The position numbers and the translations under genes are program-made. Shown here one piece after another: positions 8,101 to 14,383 of a stretch of 27,500 nucleotides of DNA. The notes beneath the pieces were generated by a model, which was not told where the DNA came from, searched no databases, and saw only the letters and a list, made by a program, of their open reading frames with translations. Within the stretch, counting starts at the first letter, position 1. Every line of letters starts with the position of its first letter. Where the stretch lies: the NCBI GenBank assembly GCA_009746045.1, contig RPFO01000022.1:5511004-5538503 (forward strand). The letters run 5' to 3'. Origin of the DNA: Mesostigma viride. Its lineage: Eukaryota > Streptophyta > Mesostigmatophyceae > Mesostigmatales > Mesostigmataceae.

Positions 8101-9945
8101 GCGGATGAGTGGGTGCAAGGCGGGTGGGGAAATTGGATGTGCCAGATGGGTGGAGGAGCGAGGGAAGGGCGAGTGTTGCGCGACTGGGTGAAAGGTAGGT
8201 GAGGTGAGTCGTCACCGACATGCTGGTGCTTCTGTCCTCAGCCACGGGTCTCCCTGTCAGGGTTTGTATGTGATGCTCATGGCTTGGTTCGTTTGTGATG
8301 CTCACATGCTGGCTTATGTGTGACATCGCGTGTGGCAAGTTCTTGACGGATTGCCGTACCGCCGTAATGAGGGCGGGGCCTGCCCCCGACTGATAGGTCG
8401 CTTTGTGAGGCATCCTGTCCCTTCGTTCCTGTTCCTGTAGAAGCATTCCTTGTGTTCAGGAATGCTTCTATGCCCAGTTCCCAGCTCATGTTCGGCGCAT
8501 GACCCCGATCCCTAGCCGTTGCCATGATGGTTGTGCAAGGTTGCTCGTGTTTGCCTCCCCCGTCATGCGTGGCTGCTGGCGTTTGTCACTCCCGACCTGC
8601 TCTTGGCGTGCACTTTCCTTATGCCCGGGAATGATGCGTGCGTATGGCACCCCATGCGTGTGCCTGCTGCCGACATGGCCACATCGCCAGAGTTCCACCC
8701 GCGCCTCATCGGGTTGACCGGCTCACCCGATCAGGTCAAGGCAGCCGCGCGCGCCTACCGAGTCTACTACGTCAAGGCCAGTGAGGCGGGTGCCAGCAGC
8801 GACGATTACCTCATCGACCACTCCATCGTCATGTGGGTGCTCTTTCTACACCTGCATAGTTTTGGACCACTCCATGGCCTTGTTAGTGCTCTTTCTATAC
8901 CTACATGGTTTTGGACCACTCCATCGCCTTGGGAATGCTCTTTCTGTACCTACATAGTTTTGGACCACTCCATCGCTTGGTTAGTGCTCTTTCTATACCT
9001 ACATAGTTTTGGACCACTCCATCGCCTTGGGAATGCTCTTTCTACACCTACATAGTTTTGGACCACTCCATCGCTTTGTTGGTGCTCTTTCTGTACCTAC
9101 ATAGTTTTGGACCACTCCATCGCCTGGGAATGCTCTTTCTACACCTACATAGTTTTGGACCACTCCATCGCCTTGGGGGTGCCCTTTCTACACCTACATA
9201 GTTTTGGACCACTCCATCGCCTTGGGAATGCTCTTTCTACACCTACATAGTTTTGGACCACTCCATCGCCTTGGGGGTGCCCTTAATATCAATTAGACAA
9301 CCAGCCTTTATATACCTATATCTCGATCTGTATATCTTTATCTGGATCTATCGAGCTATATCTTGATATAGCTTTATCTCGATCAACTCCACCGTCACCT
9401 GGATGCCCTTTATGTACTATACTACCATAGCACTAGACCACTCCATTGTCTTGTGGGTGGTCCTTGTTGTCTTTACGACGTTCTCATGTTCATGTACTCT
9501 TATCCACTCCATCGTCAGGAACATTCTCCTTAGATACCCCATTGTTATACGGGCGACATACCGACCATGTGGTAAAATTCGTGTAGTCCCTTCTTTAGGC
9601 CCCTCCCCTTTCATGTGGGTGCGCGCCTTATTATCCGTGTTGTATTTGTGCAGTGCCCCTTCGGGCACGTGATGGCCTCTTGATGGGCACCAGTTTGTGT
9701 TTTTGTCAGCGAGACGAGACGAGACATCCCGGTTGTGTGCCTCACCCCCTCCCCGCTTATCGCTCGGTCTTTTGCCCTTTCTTAAGTCAGTTTGGCAACC
9801 GATCGCTTGCCACACTGTGCATGTCATTTGCAGGTATTTGCTTGATCCAGAGGGGAACTTTGTCACGTTCTTTGGAAAGAATCATTCAGCAGAGTCAATC
9901 GCTGAACAAATATCGCAATACATCGCAAGGTGGAAAAAGAAGTAA
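763..9945 (+). CDS. SCO1: SCO1/HCC1-type cytochrome c oxidase copper chaperone, 7 exons, complete
   Basis: SCO1 proteins sit in the inner mitochondrial membrane and deliver copper to the CuA site of cytochrome c oxidase subunit 2. My join is 763-885, 1014-1154, 4624-4714, 6217-6417, 7542-7631, 8691-8832 and 9834-9945. This is 900 bp, giving 299 residues, a normal length for the family. Every intron is GT-AG and every junction keeps phase. Seen in order: an Arg/Ser-rich, acid-poor presequence (about 1-36); an Ala-rich linker; one membrane span (about 92-109); the thioredoxin-like domain with GFTHCPDIC, where Cys167 and Cys171 form the CxxxC copper site; the SVDPERD motif (199-205); and the distal ligand His259 in [10 protein letters not shown]. 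The start ATG has an in-frame TAG upstream at 730-732. [15 protein letters not shown] and the FFGKNH end are typical of plant HCC1. The family and exon calls are firm; whether the locus is expressed cannot be seen from sequence. Confidence 0.95.
1014..1154 (+). CDS. SCO1: SCO1 exon 2: Ala-rich linker before the membrane span
   Basis: Forty-seven residues (42-88) rich in Ala, Thr, Gln and Lys end in PPPRWRKS. The following exon begins PVNW, so the join gives a basic stretch and then the hydrophobic span, as in SCO1 proteins. Donor GTAAGG is in phase 0. This frame has stops just upstream (TAA at 996), which supports the acceptor at 1011-1013. Confidence 0.85.
1155..2070 (+). other. SCO1 intron 2, 5' part
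   Basis: Mostly unique sequence after the donor GTAAGG. An AT-rich patch with repeated ATATACGGTA lies at 1735-1790. A purine-rich degenerate repeat (ACAAGAACGAGAT-like) lies at 1862-1975. No coding signal stands out. Confidence 0.6.
2072..2141. repeat. (GTT)n microsatellite in SCO1 intron 2
   Basis: About 23 uninterrupted GTT units. The same trinucleotide occurs upstream of SCO1 (184-214, 270-290) and in the His/Asn-coding part of the PHD gene (near 19216-19227). Confidence 0.95.
2222..2580. repeat. 27-bp minisatellite in SCO1 intron 2
   Basis: About 13 copies of a unit reading roughly TTTGGGTTCTGGTGTAGAG plus TCCAAGGC. Variants include CCAGGGC and a C for T in GGCGTAGAG. The unit length is a multiple of three, so reading frames stay open through the array; these are not genes. 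Confidence 0.92.
2600..3325. repeat. GGGGCCA heptanucleotide satellite in SCO1 intron 2
   Basis: About 100 units. The core is GGGGCCA, with GGGGCTA variants concentrated at both edges (2600-2655 and 3290-3320). A non-unit patch with AGGCGCCT lies near 3240-3250. The G-rich strand is the SCO1 sense strand. Seven is not a multiple of three, so all three minus frames read the same Ala-Pro-Gly-Pro-Trp-Pro-Leu heptapeptide in shifted register. No protein is implied. Confidence 0.95.
3326..3960 (+). other. SCO1 intron 2, unique spacer
   Basis: Non-repetitive sequence between the GGGGCCA array and the pyrimidine array. I see no exon, RNA gene or regulatory element that I can support. Confidence 0.5.
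3961..4620. repeat. CCCCT/CCCT pyrimidine satellite ending at the exon 3 acceptor
   Basis: A run of C, then roughly 620 bp of CCCCT and CCCT units with almost no purine, ending one base before the CAG at 4621-4623. It acts as an extreme polypyrimidine tract on the sense strand. The proline-rich and glycine-rich frames across it are repeat translations. Confidence 0.95.
4624..4714 (+). CDS. SCO1: SCO1 exon 3: transmembrane segment; end reiterated as alternative donors
   Basis: Encodes residues 89-118: PVNW, a hydrophobic stretch of about 17 residues rich in Ala and Leu, then the basic YLKGKKMA. The acceptor CTCCCTCAG is the last unit of a 660-bp pyrimidine satellite. The exon end and its donor occur three times in a row. 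Donors are at 4715 (GTGCGA), 4760 (GTGCGG) and 4811 (GTGAGG). The second would add 15 residues in frame; the third would include an in-frame TAA. I chose the first because it gives the usual spacing to the next domain. Confidence 0.88.
4811..5463 (+). other. SCO1 intron 3, 5' part, G-rich
   Basis: After the third donor copy the sequence is G-rich for about 160 bp (runs of G5-G9), then unique. No exon is supported. Confidence 0.5.
5464..5590. repeat. 27-bp minisatellite in SCO1 intron 3
   Basis: About four and a half copies of a unit beginning TTTGGCCGCCGGCTGGTG and ending TCCCCTCCC. Confidence 0.9.
5591..6216 (+). other. SCO1 intron 3, 3' part
   Basis: Unique, then C-rich from about 6090, ending in a pyrimidine tract and the acceptor CTGCAG. 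No other feature is supported. Confidence 0.5.
6217..6417 (+). CDS. SCO1: SCO1 exon 4: thioredoxin-like domain with CxxxC copper motif
   Basis: Acceptor CCCTGCAG comes after a C-rich tract. The first two bases complete a Val codon with the G of exon 3. The exon carries [13 protein letters not shown] and then [15 protein letters not shown], with Cys167 and Cys171. It ends in phase 1 before GTGCGT. Degenerate copies of this exon end recur in the next 400 bp of intron. Confidence 0.95.
6441..6815 (+). repeat. Degenerate copies of the exon 4 end and donor in SCO1 intron 4
   Basis: The exon 4 end reads GCGCTCGACATCATCG followed by donor GTGCGTGGCGTGG. Related strings recur downstream: GCGCATCATCAG near 6444; GCGCATCGTCGGTGCGTG near 6536; CACATCATCGGTGCGTG near 6657; GATGCGCTCGACAGCAG near 6756; and CCATCATCGGTGTGTA near 6790. 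Each lies in a longer context with GTGGTGG or GCTGGCAG. Confidence 0.65.
6866..7000. repeat. About 40-bp repeat, three copies, SCO1 intron 4
   Basis: Three imperfect copies contain CCATGATGATGTCATCC, then a CGAACGTGTGTCG-like segment. Confidence 0.75.
7050..7320. repeat. 10-bp satellite CACATGCCAT in SCO1 intron 4
   Basis: About 26 units of CACATGCCAT with CTCATGCCAG and CCCATGCCAT variants. Three plus frames read Met/His/Cys/Pro-rich repeats; no gene is implied. Confidence 0.9.
7542..7631 (+). CDS. SCO1: SCO1 exon 5: VDPERD strand and helix
   Basis: Encodes [20 protein letters not shown] and then [10 protein letters not shown], a near-invariant block in SCO1 proteins. Both ends are phase 1: the split Glu codons are restored on joining to exons 4 and 6. 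The donor GTGGGT is also the first unit of the (GGGT)n array that follows. Confidence 0.95.
7632..8065. repeat. (GGGT)n satellite starting at the SCO1 exon 5 donor
   Basis: About 430 bp of GGGT units, drifting to GGGC in the last 120 bp. The first GT is the intron 5 donor. The Gly-Trp-Val and His-Pro-Thr frames over it are repeat translations. Confidence 0.95.
8066..8690 (+). other. SCO1 intron 5, 3' part
   Basis: Unique sequence up to acceptor CGCCAG. A perfect inverted pair, GAAGCATTCCT and AGGAATGCTTC, sits at 8440-8470, a possible hairpin. No exon is supported. Confidence 0.5.
8691..8832 (+). CDS. SCO1: SCO1 exon 6: metal-binding His region
   Basis: Starts [17 protein letters not shown] after acceptor ATCGCCAG and ends [10 protein letters not shown], containing the conserved distal copper ligand His259. 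The donor ATGTGGGTG splits the Met codon in phase 2. The last 18 bases of the exon (8815-8832) and the first 31 of the intron form the first unit of a 49-bp minisatellite. Confidence 0.95.
8815..9290. repeat. 49-bp minisatellite derived from the SCO1 exon 6 / intron 6 boundary
   Basis: About nine copies. The first runs from GACCACTCCATCGTCAT in the exon through GTGGGTGCTC into the intron. Later copies read GACCACTCCATCGCCTTGGG, then a CTCTTTCTACACC segment and CATAGTTTTG. Older relics lie at 9383-9410, 9429-9460 and near 9500. Confidence 0.92.
9291..9833 (+). other. SCO1 intron 6, 3' part
   Basis: AT-rich CTATATC-type sequence at 9300-9380, relic 49-bp units to about 9520, then unique sequence to the acceptor TTTGCAG. 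No exon is supported. Confidence 0.5.
9834..9945 (+). CDS. SCO1: SCO1 exon 7: C-terminal exon and stop
   Basis: Acceptor TTTGCAG is followed by [16 protein letters not shown], a helix, and a Lys-rich end WKKK before TAA at 9943-9945. The phase-2 join to exon 6 restores VMYLLDPEG, matching the family's VMYL-x-PEG pattern. I see no TGTAA poly(A) signal in the 150 bp after the stop. Confidence 0.95.
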
Positions 9946-10940
9946 TGCCATGGGTGCACAAAGGTGAATGTAGGTATTAGAATGTCGAGTATATATTGAC
10001 ATGCAGGCAGTAGGCTAAATGTGCAAGTTGTACTTATTTATTGTGGGCAAAACCTTTTGTCTTTCAACTCACTTGCCAAGTCGATTTCATGCAGGTAACT
10101 ATCACACGGTTCCGTTGGGGACCCACGAATTAGCACGAATTTAGGATTAGTTGTCTCACAATTAATTAATTCATTATTCTGATCAGAATTCATTATAGAC
10201 ACGAGCTCCTGCTGGGGAGTCACGGAGCACAAGAATACAGAGTTGAAGTGCTTTTCATCCCTGTATGTTGCACACTGGCTGGGAAGGGGTCAGAGACACC
10301 CGTCTTCCCTCATGCCCGGAGGCAAGCCACAGCTGCCGGCATAATAAACTACTCACGAGGAGAGTCTGGCATAACTGTGGGTGCGCACCGTAATGCTGAA
10401 ATGTGCGTGGGTGACATGTGGCCCGGGCATATTGTCGAGATCACAAGGTAGCATTATTTAGTACGAGTCTATTCTGATCACTGATTATTTAGTTCTGATT
10501 ATTTAGTACGAGTCTATATTCTGATCAGACACTCCTAATAACTGAATGCTATTCACAATTAACAACAATTGGCGGCAGAGGCACGTATGCACCCATGCAT
10601 CTTTAATTGCTCACATGACGCAGTCACGTGTACAATAAGTAATTAATTAATCAAGGGCTTGCGGAATACGCGGCCCTCCTTAATTAAAAATTATTGCAGC
10701 TGGTGCATGGGCCATTAGGGCCGCATCAGGCCGCAGTACTAGGATGGCATTCAGTACTGCACATGTGCGCAATATCCTACCAACGTCGAGCCTCGACGCG
10801 CGGGAGGACACCGACCGCGCACGCCGCCGATGCACCGAGTGCATGGTGCTGCGTCGTTTCGAGCGCAGTCCGCAGGTAGTACGTCCGGGTAGGTGTGGTC
10901 CGTAAGATAGGGCTTGCGGCCTTGCATGCATGTGGCCCTT
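9946..10940. other. Convergent intergenic region, SCO1 side
   Basis: Contains the SCO1 3' UTR with no clear poly(A) signal. A decayed LINE-like tail lies at 10165-10223, a palindrome ATTCTGATCAGAAT at 10176-10189, and a duplicated segment (TTATTTAGTACGAGTCTAT-like) at 10453-10527. No gene is supported. Confidence 0.5.
10160..10223 (-). mobile_element. Decayed LINE/SINE 3' tail, family 1
   Basis: On the minus strand the hairpin region (10223-10201) keeps CTCCC and the GTGA 5' flank, then a TAATGAATT stretch. It resembles the better copies at 11941-11993 and 24928-25116, but has lost some pairs and its tandem tail is broken. Confidence 0.55.
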
Positions 10941-10998
10941 ATGTATGTGCTACATGATCTCCCAACGGAGTCATGTTATAGTTTAACTTTTTAATTAT
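10940..10998 (+). mobile_element. LINE/SINE 3' tail, family 2
   Basis: The hairpin is at 10953-10975. Lower stem CATGA/TCATG is perfect, with a bulged T, upper stem CTCC/GGAG and loop CAAC. It is followed by AT-rich TTATAGTTTAAC. It lies on the opposite strand to the two family-2 tails at 11287 and 11359. Confidence 0.65.
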
Positions 10999-11008
10999 AA
11001 TGTGCAGC

Positions 11009-11032
11009 CCTTGCGGCAGAAGTGCCGCAAGG
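11009..11032. other. Perfect 10-bp inverted repeat with 4-bp loop
   Basis: CCTTGCGGCA, then GAAG, then TGCCGCAAGG. It sits between a LINE tail and the 136-bp repeat. It could be a transcript hairpin or an element end; no function can be assigned. Confidence 0.7.
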
Positions 11033-11122
11033 CGAATCCAAAATACGTGGAAACTCTTGCAAAATTTTCACAGGTCTAAGATTTATTTTTTTAGATTTGA
11101 GAGCTTTAGAATTGGGGACAAC

Positions 11123-11258
11123 ATATCAAAGAGACAACCAGCGCAGGCCAGAAATCGGGAGAATCCGGACCATGGTAGCTCGAGCCTGCCGTAATCTTTT
11201 CCGCGTTTTCGAGTCGTTCAGGATGATGAAGATGAATGGTGATGGAAATGTGTATCCT
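11123..11258. repeat. 136-bp dispersed repeat, copy 1
   Basis: Identical to 13114-13249 except for one base (GTAAT here, GTTAT there), in the same orientation. It has an open frame on the plus strand including RRPEIGRIRTMVARACR. It contains TAGCTCGAG and TTTTCGAGTC about 30 bp apart, which distantly recall Pol III A and B boxes. Identity unknown. Confidence 0.8.
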
Positions 11259-11269
11259 CTTTCATAAAT

Positions 11270-11312
11270 AAAAAATTAAATTGAAACATGTCTCCGTTGG
11301 GAGTACATGTAG
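11270..11312 (-). mobile_element. LINE/SINE 3' tail, family 2
   Basis: The minus-strand hairpin (11309-11287) has lower stem CATGT/ACATG, a bulged A, upper stem CTCC/GGAG and loop CAAC, followed by TTTCAATTTAATTTTT. The lower-stem pair differs from the 10953 copy on both sides and so preserves pairing. Confidence 0.6.
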
Positions 11313-11339
11313 CACATATCCCTGAGGAGGGGCATTAAG

Positions 11340-11880
11340 AAAAATAAATAAATTATAACATGACTTTGTTGGGAGATCATGAAGCACATATTCCTTGCTG
11401 GATGGATGGAGGGGGGCGAAGCCGCGGAACCGAACTAAGCTAACTCTAAGCTATCTAGTCTAGAAAATCCTAACTACTCTACTCAGCAAAGCGCCCCTTC
11501 CGCTTGGGGGGGGGGGCTTGCCCGGCCACAGGGGCTGGCGTGTGAGCCTGGACAATCTTCTGCCACCTTTTCTTGTTCTGCATAGCAGTCCAAGCAAGAG
11601 AGAGGGAGTGAATATGTGATGTTCAAACTGAGCTGGGACCACTAGGTCGGCCAGCAACATCCGTGTGTAGTTCATGGCAGGTTTACCCAGCTTTCTAGGA
11701 ATGTCCTTGGGGCCAGGCCGGCCAGATCAGGATGTGCCGCCCTGGTAGGCCAAGCCGCTGGGGGCCGGCCAGACCAACTGCATGCGGTATCTACCTGACT
11801 GGTGCGAGCAAGATGTCCGACAAACGCTATCCTACGCTGCCTAATCTTGTCCGAAATGCGAGGCATACCTTGATTCAAAG
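11340..11880 (-). mobile_element. Truncated LINE: ORF2 C-terminal end plus 3' tail
   Basis: On the minus strand at 11878-11672 an open frame reads ISDKIRQRRIAFVGHLART, the usual C-terminal I-R-x-R-R-x-x-x-x-G-H motif of LINE ORF2 proteins. After frame changes, AMQNKKRWQKIV near 11580 is another C-terminal hallmark. The coding part decays after about 11490. A hairpin tail of family 2 lies at 11381-11359 with an AT-rich end. At least two frameshifts make it dead. It was probably 5'-truncated on insertion. Confidence 0.7.
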
Positions 11881-11940
11881 ACTCTAATGACCTATGTGTG
11901 GAAAACCCTAGACATTCAGGACCTGTCGAAGCATCCTGTA

Positions 11941-11997
11941 AATTAATTAATTAATTAATTAGACTCGTGCTCCCGTTGGGGAGTCACGGAGCATTAA
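11941..11997 (-). mobile_element. LINE/SINE 3' tail, family 1, with (TAAT)n end
   Basis: The minus-strand hairpin (11988-11966) has lower stem CGTG/CACG, a bulged A, upper stem CTCCC/GGGAG and loop CAAC. It is followed by AGTC and about five TAAT units. It ends the minus-strand LINE whose RT fragment lies at 12420-13820. Confidence 0.7.
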
Positions 11998-12002
11998 CCC
12001 CG

Positions 12003-12258
12003 ATGGATGGATGGATGGATGGATGGATGGATGGATGGATGGATGGATGGATGGATGGATGGATGGATGGATGGATGGATGGATGGATGGATGGATGGAT
12101 GGATGGATGGATGGATGGATGGATGGATGGATGGATGGATGGATGGATGGATGGATGGATGGATGGATGGATGGATGGATGGATGGATGGATGGATGGAT
12201 GGATGGATGGATGGATGGATGGATGGATGGATGGATGGATGGATGGATGGATGGATGG
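12003..12258. repeat. (GATG)n microsatellite, about 64 units
   Basis: A near-perfect tetranucleotide array just upstream, in LINE sense, of the family-1 hairpin tail. All frames stay open as Met-Asp-Gly-Trp or Ile-His-Pro-Ser repeats; these are not genes. Confidence 0.97.
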
Positions 12259-12419
12259 GTGCAAACAGTCCTACCGGTCTAATCTATCTACATCGGCTAC
12301 ATACTACATCTATCTAACAGCACTCCAACTACAACATCTATCTAGACAGCCGCACGCTGCCCTAGCTAGGGGAGCTGTCTGGCGTGCCTCCCACGGGATT
12401 GCACACGCGGGCGCTTCCC

Positions 12420-12990
12420 CACTGGGGGGGGCTCGTTGTCCTCAATGACCTGGTCCCACTTGGCCTTGTCCATCATCTTCTTCCAAATCACAGAGAGGCC
12501 TAGGCCCCCCTCATCCTGTAATGGCGTGCTGTCCAGCTTGGCGGCCAGTGTGTCCGTGAGTGTCCATGCCTCGCGGCGCCATACGTAAGCACCGTGAGGA
12601 CGAGGACCTTGAAGAGCATTCGCTTGCGCCGGTGCTCGCCCAGGTCCTTCGAGTGCCAGTAGGTTGTGAGCAAACGAAGCCTAGCCCAGGCCACTGGGCC
12701 GATGCGCATGTCCACATCGTCAGCGGTGTCGGGGAGCATGCTCCCCAGCAGTTTGAAGCGATCACAGAACGGGACCTCCGTCCCGTCTAGCAGCCGGGGC
12801 CTCGGCGGGGAGCTGGTAGCCCCAATCACCATCGCCTCAGTTTTGACACTAATCTCCAATTACCCCACCGCTTGCGCCTCCAAGCCCAAACAGTTCAGCC
12901 AGGTCTGAATGTGCTCGGGGTGCTCGATGAGGGTGGTATCATCCGCATAAATCAGGCCGGTCGGACAGGCGGTAGCCAGGGCCACCGCCG
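12420..12990 (-). mobile_element. LINE reverse transcriptase fragment with YADD catalytic motif (broken)
   Basis: On the minus strand, TGLIYADDTTLI (YADD at 12949-12938) is followed by a WLNCLGLEAQ block. An in-frame TAA at 12862-12860 interrupts it. The frame then resumes with ISVKTEAMVIG, FKLLGSMLPD and DVDMRIG, then KRMLFKVLVLTVLTYGA. This order (YADD, K-T-x-V-M-x-I, F-x-x-L-G, W-x-S-K-x-L, V-L-x-Y-G) is the RT palm/thumb region of non-LTR retrotransposons. Below 12500 a shifted frame reads GGLGLSVIWKKMMDKAKW. Stop and shift show a dead copy. The clade cannot be fixed by eye. Confidence 0.85.
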
Positions 12991-13113
12991 CCATATTCGC
13001 GATCGTTAAGGATGTCCAAGCCAGGCTCGAGCCCCTTAAGCTAGAGCGGTAATTAAAGCGCGCACGCGTGCCTGGCGCATGACGTGATCAACGGCAATAA
13101 TGAACGTACAGAT

Positions 13114-13249
13114 ATATCAAAGAGACAACCAGCGCAGGCCAGAAATCGGGAGAATCCGGACCATGGTAGCTCGAGCCTGCCGTTATCTTTTCCGCGTTTT
13201 CGAGTCGTTCAGGATGATGAAGATGAATGGTGATGGAAATGTGTATCCT
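13114..13249. repeat. 136-bp dispersed repeat, copy 2
   Basis: Pairs with 11123-11258, one mismatch. It lies between the two halves of the LINE RT (LSP block and YADD block), so it was probably inserted into the LINE or carried by a larger insertion there. Confidence 0.8.
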
Positions 13250-13545
13250 TGTGCATTGAAATTATGGCTGGCTTACGTGTGGAGCGACTAGATGACCTAG
13301 ACGGTGGGGCCGGAAACAGCATGCTTGATCAGGGCATGTGTTTCTAGCCTAACTGGCCGGGAGTGTCTAGTGGTGAGCACCATTGCTGCGATCGCTCTCT
13401 CACCATTTACGAGGAAATACCCATTTACGAGGATATATAATCATTGAGAATGATAGATTACGGAGGTGAGATGGGCATGCAACATAAGGAAAAACCCGAT
13501 AACTGGGAGAATAACCCTGAAGAAATTAATAGTAATCTGACACAG
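13250..13545. other. Insertion or divergent stretch between RT motif blocks
   Basis: In related RTs the LSP and YADD motifs are about 60 residues apart, but here they are about 620 bp apart. The excess, including the 136-bp repeat, is probably an insertion. No motif is recognisable inside. Confidence 0.4.
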
Positions 13546-13549
13546 ACAT

Positions 13550-13825
13550 GCAAGGATCACAGATATACATGGGGACAGGACACAATGACCGTGCCACACC
13601 CCGTGGTGAAGGGGGAATGGTGGGGTGGTGCCTTCCGCAGTCCGCACTAAGTTGCCTGTGATCTCTAGAAGCTCATACAGCCGGCGAATGGTAGCAATAA
13701 ACATGCTAGCCGGTGGCACGCGATCCAGAGCTAGGAGGCCCAAAGAGCCTTCCAGAGGATCGTGTCGAACGCCTTAACAGTCAACAAAAATGCCGCGTCG
13801 CATGTCGCGCCCTTATTGGTTGCCT
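13550..13825 (-). mobile_element. LINE reverse transcriptase fragment, upstream palm motifs (broken)
   Basis: On the minus strand, LLTVKAFDTILWKALW (13800-13740) is the RT V-K-A-F-D-T block. After a frameshift near 13735 the adjacent frame continues LDRVPPASMFIATIRRLYEL, then FPLHHGVWHGHCVLSP. That end is a degraded form of the G-V-R-Q-G-x-x-L-S-P motif. It is probably the 5' part of the same LINE copy as 12420-12990. The 5' truncation lies near 13825, about 250 bp beyond the end of the PHD gene. Confidence 0.75.
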
Positions 13826-14018
13826 TTCCGCTGTTCCGCGGCCCCACGACCTTCCTTTTGCCTAGATTTGCGCAAAACTTTGAAATTGGAAATATAAAGC
13901 CATTTTTTCACCGACTTACAGGCCTTCAAAATGTGTGTGTGGCTGCCTTCCAACTTCCATGCAAATGAAAGACTGACGTAATTACAGTGATGTTCAGAAA
14001 GGGCCTATGTTACCTACG

Positions 14019-14023
14019 TTACA
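14019..14023 (-). terminator. Candidate TGTAA poly(A) signal of the PHD gene
   Basis: TGTAA on the minus strand, 56 bp after the stop codon; a second is at 13986-13982. TGTAA is the green-algal poly(A) signal, but a five-base match is weak on its own. Confidence 0.3.
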
Positions 14024-14078
14024 TATGCTAGCTTTCATGTAGCCTAATACTCTCATTAGTAAAGGTTACTGGAAGCTC

Positions 14079-14383
14079 TCAAGTGACCGGGACGTCCGTG
14101 GGCATGCCCTTTCTCCGGCGCATGCGGTACATCATGCGGAAAAACGTGGCCAGGGTGGAGCACGCATGCAGCTTGCTGCCCCACTTGGGGGTCACTATAT
14201 ACGAGTTGCCGACCGTGAGCAGCTGCTTAGTGTAAGCGTAGAGCTCCCCTTCAGGCACGCGCTCCAGCACACGGTGGGGGATGGTCAGCTGCGACTCCTG
14301 TGACAGCGCGCCGCTGCTCCCGCTGGCGGCCGCCGCAGCGCAGGACACGCGCCGCACGCACGCCACAAGGCTCAGCAGAGCAC
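14079..14383 (-). CDS. PHD gene exon 4, C-terminal tail
   Basis: Acceptor CACCTGCAG; the first two bases complete a Cys codon with the T of exon 3. It encodes an Ala/Ser stretch, then LTIPHRVLERVPEGELYAYT, a hydrophobic segment and the basic RMRRRKG, ending TGA at 14081-14079. The tail is not a domain I know. The phase fit and non-repetitive composition support it. Confidence 0.65.

Noticed and set aside
7298-8446. 382-residue His-Pro-Thr-rich minus frame and Gly-Trp-Val plus frames
   Set aside because: Readout of the GGGT satellite; the plus-strand SCO1 exon 5 explains the coding signal here.
11959-12448. Met-Asp-Gly-Trp and Ile-His-Pro-Ser repeat frames
   Set aside because: (GATG)n microsatellite open in all frames.
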